Shown: positions 13,825-25,781 of the stretch, in pieces
Numbering within the stretch: the stretch's first letter is position 1
How the letters are laid out: every line of letters starts with the position of its first letter
Assembly (NCBI RefSeq): GCF_964340395.1
Contig: NC_135555.1
Span: 10,994,931-11,058,930 of the forward strand
Direction of reading: 5' to 3'
Length of the DNA: 64,000 bases
From: Glandiceps talaboti
Taxonomy: Eukaryota; Hemichordata; Enteropneusta; Spengelidae
Translations under genes and position numbers: made by a program
Notes under the pieces: model-generated
What the model saw: the letters and a program-made list of their open reading frames with translations, nothing else
What the model was told of the DNA's origin: nothing
Databases searched by the model: none

Positions 13825-16800
13825 ATGCCATTGGTAATCGCGTACTGGAAGATTCGTGGGGTAATTATAACACCTTTGTCTTTCCGCTTGTTGTATGTGT
13901 ATATAATCGTGTAGGATGGGAGAGTTGCGTTTTTCACAAATAATAAGCTTACAGCCCCGCATGCATGTACACACCCCTGGTAGTGGTACACACCACAACT
14001 GACCACGCCAATGTCGAAGGTTAGTTTAGTAATAGTACTACTACTAGTCGTAGTTCCCATACAGCGATACTGATTACCATTTACACCTCCACTCACAGTT
14101 TTTAGTTTGTGTCAATTCATGGATCTAGTATTGATCTATCAATAATAATAGATCCATGGGCTATGTGTGCCATCGTCGCAAACCACGACTGTTTTACGGC
14201 ACCCTATTATATAATTATAGCCGGTCCTTATTTCGAAGTGTCATGTAGTGGGATAAATAAAAGCTCTGGTTTGCGAGAGTGATGTGTGCTAGATGGTAGG
14301 TGACTTTCCATTGTTGTGTCATCCTTACAATGTATGTGCTAATGTTGAATGCAAACATAGTATACAATGTACAATTGTTGCTTTTAGTTTTAATTTATTT
14401 GACATCTCTCCATACAGCTGCAACAGCCCATAAGGCTTCTCCTTGAATATAGTGGCATTGAGTATGAAGATAAGATGTATGTGTGTGGACCAGGTGAGAA
14501 AGTGTTTTTTTCTATTATAATCTTAGCCAATTAATTTGTGAAATAATGTCACATTGTACAATAAGATAAGATAAGATAGTATAGCTTTATTACAACTGTA
14601 TAGAAAATTGACAATTCTATTTGGGTATATATGATGATTTATTTGCAATACTGAGGTATACAGACCAATGAGCATTATAACATTGATTTTGACACTTTTT
14701 TGGATCTAATGAGCGACTACTATTGTCATCGATTGCTAATATTTGATCGTTGGGTATGTAATTCTTTTGCAATTGGTGCACAAGCATTTTGCTTGTGGAC
14801 TTGTTATAGGCCGAGAACATTGCTTTTTGCAGGATGGTGTTGAGGGTCGTGTCAGTAATAGCCCTGTGCACTGTCTGAAAGCAGGACTATGTCAGACTAG
14901 GATTAATCGATGGGTGAGAATGGAAAGTTTTAGTGAATCAAAAGGGCGGTTCATTTGTAAGGTTAAAATTCAATCAATATTAAATTGTGTTTTGTTTTTT
15001 TACAGCACCGGACTTTAATAGAGAGTGTTGGATTAAGGAAAAGTATGATCTTGGGTTGGACTTTCCAAATGTAAGTTTCAGTAAATAACCTAGAAAGTTT
15101 AAACCTGAGATGTCCTTTGTCATTCTTATGTGTCTCTTTGTAAAATAACTGTTGGCATTGTGTAAATGAAAGAGTTTCCCTCATACATAAATATTAAATG
15201 CTGTTTGGATTAGGATTAACCATGGTCGGTAGAGTTATACCCATGAGATAGTCGCATGATGTAAAATTGGTTAAAAATGAATTTTCTTGGTCCACTAAGC
15301 ATAAAGCAATGTACTCTAGCAGCTAGACCCTCGGGTAATTATGCAAACAAACTTCAAGGTGATGTTAAGTGATCTTGTTAAGGGCTTGCTTGAGCTGCAG
15401 TCCATAAATACAGTGTTAGCAATGGTCTAAGTACTGTCCCTTGCTTTTGTTAACACAGATCTAGTGCTACCCATGGCATCAAATCTCAAGATCTCTTTTA
15501 TAGTCAAGTGCTATCTGTGGCATTGAATTTCGCATTTGATATCGCAGGTAACGTTCTAGACTTTAAATGCCAGTATTGCTCACAGGTGCTCGTGAAGTTG
15601 CTAGATCATAGATAACTATGACAACAGAGAACTACGACAGTGAGGCTGTCAGGCCGAACAGCGAGCAACAACTTCGTTGCATTTATAGGGCAGAATATTT
15701 GAACTTTCAAGGACATGTATATTATGGCATACAAAAACAAATTAATTACCATGAAAGTCCCAAATGTGAGACAGGAATAGTGTGAACAACAAGGTTGGAG
15801 TGTATAACCCAGTGTATGCATTCAGAACAGGTCAACATATTGTTGTCACACATAGCTGGTATGCATCCTGTCAGTCTATAATTACACATATTGGATGTGT
15901 ATGGACATGAATTAAAGGTACTCGTCTATCAAAAATGTCAAATATTTTGTAAGGAACATTTCTCTCTCTTGAACTTTAATTGCAACACCCTCGTGACAAA
16001 AAAAAGTTCTAGAGCACCCTAACTCAGTCAAAAATAGTAATGCACCCTAGCTCTGTCAAAAATAATGATGCACCAATACATTTTGAAATGTGTAGTGACT
16101 AGCTCTGATCAGGTTATATTCATGAGCGAGATCTCAAAGTTGTGTCCTGTACTATCTTTTTTCAAAATTTTGCAGTGTGTTGGCTATTTTTGCTGTTTAC
16201 GGAATTAGAGAACTGTGGAACATTTCTTTGTACAGCTTGAATTGTAGTGTTAGTTTTGAATGAAAAAAAGTCAGAAGATCAAAAAAGTTGCAAATCAAAA
16301 CTAATCATGTTACAGTTATTGCAGTGTCCCAAGCAGAGAATGCTTTATGTTATAGGGTTGATGATGCTATATCTGCCCCAAGGGAGCTATTACTATTACG
16401 TTTGGTTCTGTCTGTCCGTCGTCCATGTGTGCGTGCATTCTCATATATCTCTGGCATGCACAGAGTGATTTCAACCAAACTTGGCTGGCACAAATGTAAC
16501 ATGCGATGCGAGACATTATGCACTTCACTTTGTTTTGCAACTGCACATGGCTGAATGGCGGCCATATTTGTTGGCAAATTTCACAATATACAATGTAACT
16601 TTGGAGGAGTAAATGCATAGTGATTCCATTCAAGTGCCCAAACTATAATATCAAAGATGGGCTTTCTTGTAAGACCTTGACCTTTGACCTTGGAAGTCTA
16701 ATTGCCAAATTTGGGTTATCTTCATAGCTTTTTGAATAAAAAATATCAAGTGATAAATTTTTATCATGACTTGGGTTTGACTATGTGAGGCATAAGCAAG

Positions 16801-19800
16801 TCTCTTAACTTCATGACCTTGAGCTGTATAGCAAAATGGTGGCCATATCTGTGATAGAAAAGCACATTTTGCTTGTTATCTCCAAAAGTTTGATATGGGG
16901 ACACCATTCAAGTGTCTACCCTCACATTATCAATGATAAGCTTTCAAATGAGACTGTGACTTTTGACCTTGACCTCCATATTCAAGGTCAAATAGCAAAT
17001 TGGTCAATAAATTAAGTTTTGTATCAGGAGACACCATTCAAATTTGCACAATATTAAACTTTGCCATAAAACACAAGTTTGGGGCTATGTCTTCAGAGAA
17101 GGCTATTATCAAAACATTGGCTGAGTAATTTGTACAGGTCTACCCTGGCAGATTCAAATTACGAGTACAAACTCAGTACAAAGTAGGGGACAAAAATCTA
17201 ATTTTCAGCCAGAAACTAGGGGTCAAATATCTACATTCAGCCAGAAAAGAGGATCAAGTCAAAAGTCTCTGGAAAATTTGAACTTTAGTCATGATGGAAG
17301 TCAAAATCTCCACACAAGTAAGCTGGACAAAACGGTCATCTAAGGTGATAGCATGAATGTCTATAGATGAAATAATTTATACAAGTTATACGATAATAAC
17401 CCTCATATTAAAATAATTTATACAAGTGATAAGATATTAACCCTCATAATGATATAATGTAAATTTTCTTTCCATTAATAGCTACCATACATGATAGATG
17501 GTGATGTGAAATTAACCCAAAGCAATGCTATCCTAAGGTACATTGCCAGGAAGGCTAATTTATGTAAGTATGAAAATTTTTATGTAGCATAGACTAAATA
17601 GACAAAAAAAATCATTCGGTAAGGCTAAATAAAAAAAATTATGTTGGTTCCGATAATGCCCAATTTCAAAATAGGGTAGGGTAGGTAGCTAGGATTTTAA
17701 ATAATTTTATGACTGTGTTTTGGTCTGCTCCAGGTTATTATTTCTGCTGTTGATCTCGAGCCTTTCAATGATCTTTGGGTTATGGGTCACACAAGGTGAT
17801 GACATCTTCAAATCTCACTATTTGTCATGTGACATTACAAATTTTTTTCGATTTTTTGATAATTTTTTCGAATTACCTAAAAAAAATTTTAGGATGGGAA
17901 GTAAAATTGCATTGGGTTACAGGAACCAAACAATTTTTTTTGGCCTAAATAGGTTAAAGTTAATGTTAACTGTAAGAAGAGAAGGTCAAACATGAAATAT
18001 GAACAATTTCCTAGCAGGAAACAGATGAAAGCATCAATTGGTAATACTAAAGTTGCATGGAGTATAGTGTATGAACAATTTCCTAGATCAGAGAAATAGG
18101 CAAAAAATTAAACTCATGATAGCGTTAATTATTCTGGGAGGAGTATAAGGCCCAAATCTATAAACCATGCTCGGACATTCTCAGTTTAATGAATTCTTGG
18201 TACCTGCAATAGCATTTTACCCCAGCCTAAAGGATAACATAAGAACAAAAAGGTCAACTTATGTTTGCGTGTCCCTGTAGTAATAATGCATTTTTAGTGT
18301 GTGATCAGAAGCCAGGGTGTTAACCAAAAAATTGAATGATCCTTCCATTTTATGGCATGCCTAGGTGGTAAAATTCGGTTTCAGGTAGGGAAAATTAAAA
18401 ATCAAATTTCAGATATATCCTGACGCACAAAAATTAAAAATATGCTTGAAAGTTGACCCAACTAGTTTTTGAACAGCACCAGTTTACAACTAAGGTCTTA
18501 TTAGTTTCAACAAGTTTATTTTTTGTATGTCTAATGGTAGTGGGTACCAATGAGAAAGAGATAACCCGTGTTAATTTGATGGCAGAGCAGTCTATGGATC
18601 TGAGAAACTTTATGGTTAGCAAATTCTATACTAGGTCAGCATGGGTAAGTACATGTAGGCAAGATTGATGGTGATGAAAAATCTTTGGGTTTATGTTTAT
18701 GGGAAAACTTCTGGTGATGACATCATAACTACTTAGTACTTGTAGCCTGTATGTCTCTTTGTGTTGACACTCGCTGTATTTTCTTTCAAGACAAATTACA
18801 TATAAAATGTGTATGGGGTATTTGTGATGACTTCACCAAAGCTTGTCCCACAAACCCTTGCAGGAAATCCCATAAACCCTTGCAGGAAATCCAAAAGTGA
18901 CTGAACACATGAAAAGTGCAGAAGGGCCTCTCTACTGAAGTTTCAAAGTTGCATAAGTTACCAAGATGCTACCACCTGTGAATATAATCCAATGTGTTTG
19001 CCTGCTCATGACAATCAGAAATGAGACAGGTTAATTTGTGCAAAGATGTATACATGTAAATGTAATAATTGGTGATGATAACTTGTCTAAGCATAAACAC
19101 CATGCACACAGGAACCCAGATCCTGTAATAGGGAACTTGCAATCCAGACTGAGTATGCTCAGATGCAAAGGACTATGGGATTATCTGTGGTTATTGTAAT
19201 ACCTAATCTGGCGCTACTGGTATAAGTAACCTTCCACAATGGTCAGGGGAAATATGCATTGATTATTTGTGGTTACAAACAATGTATCAACATTGTTCAC
19301 AATACCAATTCATTAGTATTTATCATCACATTTCCCATGATGCAACATTCAACATGGCGGGTTTGCAAGTTCCCTATTCTGTTCACTGATTAGAATGCCA
19401 CACATACATGATAATAATATCAATGTTAAATTCAATATACATTAGCTGGTACTAGCTAAAGCATCAACATGTCAACTCATTAACTTTCACAGCTGTATAA
19501 ACAAACTGATAAAAACACTGTATCAACCTACATCTAAGGCACTTGCTGTTGTTTTTGCGTCTGTTTACCTTGTTGTCATTATCTAATTTGTCTTTTTTGC
19601 ATTAAGTTTTTCTCTTAGCTCCGATCAAGGAAACACATCAGTCGTTGTTTATGATATGTATTGCACCACCCAAAATGATTGTATATTGACAGCAGTAATC
19701 AATACAAGTGTAATAGAGACAGAAATAAGTTTGATTGGAATTTTCCTTTAAGTTGATAGCAGTAATCAGTACATGTGTACTAAAGGTAGAAATAAGTCTG

Positions 19801-22800
19801 ATTGGAATTTTCCTTTAAGTTGATAGCAGTAATCAGTACATGTGTACTAAAGGTAGAAATAAGTCTGACTGGACTTTTCCTTTAAACATGTAACTGCCTG
19901 GGCCTGGGACCCTATTTTGCATATGACTGACTGTATGTTTGGAGGTGGAGAACTTGTGATGACTCACTGGCAAGTAATCACCAAAATATAAATGTTCCCT
20001 ATATCTGGGTTTTTCACATTTGAATAATCCTGAATGACACACAATCTAAGCAGCTGTTTGCAGGGGAATTTGTCTGATTTGGAAATTTTTTTTCATTCTA
20101 TGAAGCAAACAAACTGATTTTCAACTAATTTATGTATCAAGTTACCATCCTACAACATTCACAAACAATTTGTACATGATACATGACCTGTGTGTTTCTC
20201 GGAGCACAGAAAAAATGCTGAAAACAAGACCCAGAAGCTAGTGCTCTGTACAGCAGTTTGAATTTCCTGCATTTTCATAGATTAGCCATAATCCTCTTTA
20301 TATAGGGCAGTTCTGTTTTGATAGCAGTACTCAATACAAGTGTACTAAAGGTAGAAATAAGTCTGACTAGACTTTTCCTATAAGTTGATAGCAGTAATCA
20401 ATACAAGTGTACTAAAGGTAGAAACAAGCCTGACTGGACTTTCCTTTAAGTTGATAGCAGTAATCAATACAAGTGTACTAAAGGTAGAAATAAGTCTGAC
20501 TGGACTTTCCTTTAAGTTGATAGCAGTAATCAATACAAGTGTACTAAAGACAGAAACAAGCCTGACTGGACTTTTCCTTTAAGTTCATAGCAGTAACCAA
20601 TACATTGTCAAGTGTACCAAAGACAGAAAAAATCTTGACTGAATTTTTTCTTTAACCTCATTAACTTTTACACATTTTTTTATCTCAAACTTTTCAGGAG
20701 GATGTAAAATCAGACTTTTTGGAGAAGACTGGTAGCATGTTGAAAGCATTTTCTGCTTTTCTTGGAGACAATCCTTGGTTTGCTGGTCAAAATGTAACTA
20801 TCCATTCTAATAATTCTTATATTGTAACAAAAACACTTTGAATTCTCAGCATTCCTCAAATGAGAGATGTGTTTTATTAAGGGCTAAAACAACACTTAGT
20901 ATAATATTGAGTAAAATGTACATATATGAAATCCCAAGCAACAACTATTAGTGGCCATGGCAACTTCAAACTGAGTCAATACCTCAGGATCAACATCGTT
21001 GCAAAGCAACGTTCTTAACAAGCCTCCCACTGGTTTGTGAGCATGAGGATAAATTTCTGTTGAGTGAGTGAGTTTCACTACTGTAATATTACACCACCAT
21101 TAATGGTGATGCACAGCCAGTGACAGGCAAGCATCGATGAGCAGAACTTGTTACAAACAGGGAGAATAAACAAATGAATCGGAGTAATAACACTTTGCAC
21201 TGCATGCTGGCACTGTTGTCTATGTGTAGTATAATCTATCATTTGATAAGAACCATTTTTTGGCCACTTTGCATAACAGTTCATGTTCACTAACAAATTT
21301 CAAGTTCCCTTAGCAATTCATATATACATAAAGAGGGCATAAAATTGTTCTAATCAAACCATTGAGTGTACTAGAAGTCTCTGTAGTTCCAACATGATGT
21401 GTCAATAATGCAATTAATTTGTTTACTTTCACTGTGTGTAATAAGTTCCCTTTGTCAATTCTTGGTTGTTGGTGGTTGTATTTTGAATGCTGAGTTCGGT
21501 GACACCTGCTGTTTGCCATCTCATACACTAACTCAATCAAAAACGTGAAACCACATTGTGTTTGTTTGTTTGTTTGTCTTTTCTATGTAGGTGTCCTTCG
21601 TAGACTTTGTTATGTATGAGTTGATGGATCAAATATGTCATGTGGACTCAAAAGCACTTGATAATCTCAAGAACCTCAAAGTGAGTAGTAAACATTGTAT
21701 TCATATAATTCAAATTAGTATTACTTACTACTACAGTATGGAAAACATTGCATAATGGTTATAACTATGATATACAGAAACTAAAACTTTAGTTATCGAA
21801 TGTGGTAGTCTATACAAGTTGGTGATAGTGATGCCTTGGCTATGCAGGTATAATAAGTAATCAAGATATTGTGAAAAAAATGTACATTAGTAGACCATAA
21901 AAATGTACAAAAATACAGCACTGTATGTGTCTTTCCATAAATTGAAACGTCCCTCTCCTGTGAGTGCATAGCTGTGATGTCAATTCATAACCTATATCAC
22001 TGATAATCATTGTAGTTTGTAGATCTGTCTTAGCTTGCTGACTGTCCAACTGTCATAGTTTTAGTGAAAAAAAGTAGTCCACTGATGAAATAATGAACGA
22101 TGTAACAATTGGGATTCATAGCACATCATGTTCATATAGCCTTCAGTGATTGGCTTTCACACCACATTGTATCAACTATTGACCCATAGTGACCTCAATT
22201 TGCATATAGGTGATTATTTACATTCTATTTTCCCTATTGTAATATGTACACAGCATGGCAGTTTTATCAGGCAGTTGTTTTCACTATAGATAGAATATGT
22301 GCCTGAAAATTTGATATGTTATAAAACACTTATTGCATGCCCTTATTCGGGCACTAGTAGATGTCATATTACCCCTTGTGTTTTGTAGCAACTATTTCCC
22401 TGGGGAAATATTTGCTATGTAACAGCCGTCATTGTAACAGACATTTACTAGTGCCCACATGACACTAAATGTATAATAGTGCCTGATACAAGGCTTGTGA
22501 ATAATCTGCATTGATAACAAGTCATTATCATTAAATTTGGATTCAAAATAATCCTAATAAGCATACATATTGTTGAATAGAAGCTGAAGTTAGATTATGT
22601 GTTAGAATTAAAAGCTTGGCTTGGAAAAGCTTTTCTCTAGCGCATCTGTAGAAAAAGTTGTGCCTGAACCAAACAATGATATCTAACCCATATATTTCCT
22701 CTTATAATAGCACTAATGGCAAGAAATTGAGATTACAGGATAAATAGGAAATTTTATTATAATCATATATTTGGAAATTTTCCTCAAAGTGTCTGTAATT

Positions 22801-24108
22801 TCTCAGTTCATGATAGAGAAGCAAGGACAGTTGGCAAGTGAGTACCTTAGTGAGCTGTTACTTCAACTTTAGGGCAAAATCAACAAATACTATGAAAGCA
22901 TTTTCATGCAAGAATTTAGTGAATTGTTACTTTACACCTGTAATATCATTTGTATAACTGTATGTGTAGTGAGTTTGTATTGTTTCATCTCCTAATATTT
23001 CTTCTTCTTCTATATTATAGGATTTCCAAGCTCGAGTTGAGGTCAGTGATATCAAATTATTTAACTTTATTCTCAGTCATTAGTTAAAAGAATTACCATA
23101 GATTCACTTTTAATTGAAACACAATATAACAATTGAATTCTTGATTCATAAGTTAATGAAGTTTTTCTCAACTTGTAGTTTTAGTACAATTGAACTAGGA
23201 AGTTCTGTAGTGCTATAGGCATGGAGAAATATCTGTTAGTATGTATGTATGTATGTATGTATGTATGTATGTATGTATGTATGTATGTATGTATGTATGT
23301 ATGTATGTATGTATGTATGTATGCATGCATGCATGCATGCATGTATGTATGTATGTATGTATGTATGTGTGTGTGTGTGTTTGTGTGTACATGTGTGCGT
23401 GCATGCATGTATGTGTGCGTGCATGCATGTATGTGTGCGTGTGGATATGAAACATTTAACATAAAAAACCATGAGACTGATCGTCTTGGTATTTGGTATG
23501 GACAATGTTGTTATGAAATATACATTAAAGTTTCTGTGCACACCAGGCAAGAAATTTAATGTAGCAGTGTTGTGTACATAATATCTGTGGTTTTGAAATA
23601 GTAATTTTAAACCTATCTGCTACCATCTATTCTTTAGCAGAAATAATAATAAGTCTTTGTAGTGCCTATACAACTTGTACAAGTGTAGTAGTAGTGTGTC
23701 TTGGTTGTACCATAGACAATATATTGTTTATGTAAACAGAACAAGTATAAGTCCAACTACAGACAAACACCAGTTGTTGTATAGGGAAACATGACGTGAA
23801 GTAAATATAGTAGTGGGTATTGAAAGAGAACAAGCTACAGATGCCAAAAAAACCCATGTTCTTTATGAGAAATTGCTTGAATTTGTCACTTTTGTTTCTA
23901 CAGTTGGATTGTTCTGTAGCGTGTGTTGGTTATTGTTTGATATCACATGTGTACTTGTACCTGTCACACATACCAGTCAGGTTTATTATTAACAATACAC
24001 TGGATTCCATTTCAGGCACTACCAGCTATTGCAGCATACATGAAGTCAGACCGTTTCATGAAAGGTCCACTCAACAACCCCGTTGCCAAGTTTGGTGGCA
24101 GTTTGTAG
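13825..24108 (+). CDS. GSTM-like: Mu-class glutathione S-transferase, copy A
   Basis: Nine exons encode 220 residues: 13825-13860, 14418-14493, 15006-15070, 17482-17563, 18541-18644, 20698-20793, 21591-21680, 23021-23041, 24016-24108. All introns are GT-AG and phases match throughout. It conjugates glutathione to electrophiles, normally as a cytosolic dimer. The N-terminal thioredoxin-like domain begins [12 protein letters not shown], with the catalytic Tyr followed by the mu-class WKIRG. It continues with [20 protein letters not shown], whose TQSNAI segment binds glutathione. The helical domain contains [10 protein letters not shown] and ends [10 protein letters not shown]. The length matches the family's usual ~218 residues. 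Gene B is its inverted duplicate. Large introns hold a MITE, a minisatellite and microsatellites. I see no disabling change. Confidence 0.93.
16360..17130. repeat. Probable interspersed repeat in GST A intron 3
   Basis: Contains GGGAGCTATTACTATTACG, TGTCTGTCCGTCGTCCATG, a segment about TTTCAACCAAACTTGGCTGG, and repeated motifs such as TTGACCTTTGACCTTG and GACACCATTCAA. This degenerate, internally repetitive composition resembles widespread interspersed repeats of marine invertebrate genomes. Copy B has no counterpart in its much shorter intron, so it was gained in A or lost in B. No open frame of note. Confidence 0.45.
19127..19378. mobile_element. MITE-like element with 16-bp terminal inverted repeats
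   Basis: AATAGGGAACTTGCAA at 19127-19142 is exactly inverted as TTGCAAGTTCCCTATT at 19363-19378. The 252-bp segment is flanked on both sides by CTGT (19123-19126 and 19379-19382), consistent with a 4-bp target-site duplication. It has no coding capacity. It lies in intron 5 of GST copy A and is absent from the corresponding intron of copy B. Confidence 0.72.
19688..20655. repeat. 66-67-bp minisatellite in GST A intron 5, two clusters
   Basis: The unit GATAGCAGTAATCAATACAA, then GTGTACTAAAGGTAGAAATA, then AGTCTGACTGGACTTTTCCT repeats with starts at 19688, 19755 and 19822. It resumes at 20320, 20387, 20453, 20519 and about 20586. A single inverted remnant sits at about 27287-27331 in gene B, consistent with the inverted duplication. 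A 66-bp period keeps a frame open at 20385-20582, but this is not coding. Confidence 0.85.
22349..22456. mobile_element. Short inverted-repeat element in GST A intron 7
   Basis: GGGCACTAGTAGATGTC at 22349-22365 is inverted at 22440-22456 as GACATTTACTAGTGCCC, with one mismatch in 17. It encloses about 74 bp that includes the palindromic ATTTCCCTGGGGAAAT. It is non-coding and lies within the intron between exons 7 and 8. It could be a MITE end pair or a simple structured repeat. No clear target-site duplication was found. Confidence 0.5.
23239..23440. repeat. (GTAT)n/(GCAT)n microsatellite
   Basis: Long tetranucleotide tract with internal GCAT and TG variants, in intron 8 of GST copy A. Apparent Met-Tyr-Val-Cys and His-Thr-Tyr-Ile open frames on both strands are artefacts of the repeat. 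Confidence 0.95.
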
Positions 24109-24248
24109 GGTCTTGATAACTAATGTACTCGATGACAGTTTGTAGGCTCTTGATAACTATTAAAATGTGCTCAACCCATGAGGTTGTGTAAGAGGTGTCG
24201 GGTCGTTAAATTGAGTATGAATTCACTATGTTTGATAAAAACTCAGAT

Positions 24249-24264
24249 ATTAAACAAGATTAAA
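24249..24264 (+). promoter_or_regulatory. Candidate poly(A) signals of GST A
   Basis: Two ATTAAA hexamers, at 24249 and 24259, about 140-155 nt past the stop codon of copy A. No AATAAA is present nearer. A 3' UTR direct repeat (AGTTTGTAGGGTCTTGATAA and AGTTTGTAGGCTCTTGATAA) spans and follows the stop codon. Confidence 0.5.
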
Positions 24265-25054
24265 TGTGTTGATTTTGTTCACTTTCATTTATCGATATGG
24301 AGTTGGTATCGATAAGGACTTAGGTGGAAGTGACAGTAGTTGCGCCTCGGTAACTTCCATTAAATGTATTATGGACTGATTGTATTGTTATACACTTACA
24401 ATAATAGAAAAGGTCGACGATGGAAATTGCTCAGAAAGGCCTGTATGTCACTTTCGTCAAAATTCTCACTGATGCCAGCTCCATACTTTGTCTTGCAATA
24501 AGACCCCATATCTGTGCTCAGAAGATTACCAAACAAAATCCGAGGCTCCAAAATGATAAGTGAGAGTGAATGAAACCAACGTCTTTTATCTTCTTTAACA
24601 TCCAAGTGTTTGCTAAAGATAGTGAATCCATGAGGTATAAGTTCATTTAAAGATAATTAAGTCCAAGAAAGTGTGCCATTTAGATTACTGAAATAATTAT
24701 TGACTTGGACACTAATAACCATCTGCTTGTAGTATTATTCCATTTAAAATAAATTATTATCAACTGTGGCTAAAGAATCAGGGTCAGAGGTATTTTAACA
24801 CAAAAATTGTTATCAACATATCACTTTTTGTAATAAAGTTTAAAAGTGGGTATTTATAATCATATTTTTTTAGACTTGTATAACCCTTCTCAAAATGTTT
24901 TGTGCCTATTAACTAATTCCAGGAACTCAGGAACCATGCTACAAAACCAACATAACCATAATAAACTAAATCTTGAAACAATCTTTATTTTAAAAGAGGC
25001 ATATTCTCAATAAAATGTGCTCTAACTACCAACAACCATGTATTTGTGTATTAT

Positions 25055-25126
<72 letters not shown>

Positions 25127-25675
25127 TTCGCACACTACTCTATATGTGGAGGGAGAGTAAGAACAAAAATGTAACATAGAAAGCCTACCTCATCTTGCAC
25201 TCCTTTTTCTTATGTTGGCGTTGGTTTGTCTGTCTGTCTGTCTGTCTGACTGTCTGTCTGTCTGTCGGCCGGCCGGCATGCATGCATGCATGCATGTATG
25301 TATGTATGTATGTATGTATGTATGTATGTATGTATGTATGTATGCATGTATGTATGCATGTGTGTGTGTATGTATGTATGTATGTATGTATGTATGTATG
25401 TATGTATGTATGTCTCTGTTTGTCTGTTTTTGTTTATCTGTACGTTTGTTTGTTTGTTTGTTTGTTTGTTTGTTTGTTTTTCGTAAATATAACTAACAAA
25501 GCCTGAGCGCTCTGTGGTTTATTCAAATGAATCAGCTATATAGACAACATTCAGGTGTGTTAAAATGAAATTGACAAATACTCAAACTTGTACAGGTTAT
25601 ATTTAAAAATAATCTTTACTTCATCTTTGACAACAGTATTACATAAGTATTATATGAAAAAACATTTTCCTATAT
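24265..25675. other. Axis of the inverted GST duplication, no gene
   Basis: Spacer between the tail-to-tail GST genes A and B. Contains a pure (GA)n tract at about 25062-25124. A compound TGTC/GGCC/GCAT/GTAT/GTTT microsatellite lies at about 25222-25483. No coding exon is visible on either strand. Confidence 0.75.
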
Positions 25676-25681
25676 TTTATT
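25676..25681 (-). promoter_or_regulatory. Poly(A) signal AATAAA of GST B
   Basis: TTTATT on plus reads AATAAA on minus, 101 nt past the stop codon of copy B. Canonical sequence at a typical distance. Confidence 0.7.
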
Positions 25682-25781
25682 GACTACATTATATCATTTT
25701 GAAAGAATTGTCATAAAAAAATAACATCTGACCAAGGCACTGATTCAATGTTACTACATCTTGTTGGTTGTAGATACTCTC

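Noticed and set aside
20385-20582. Repeat protein of 22-residue units
   Set aside because: A 66-bp intronic minisatellite keeps the frame by chance; units just outside the frame have 67-bp length and break it.
23181-23559. His/Thr- and Cys/Met-rich open frames
   Set aside because: Microsatellite translation inside an intron of GST A.
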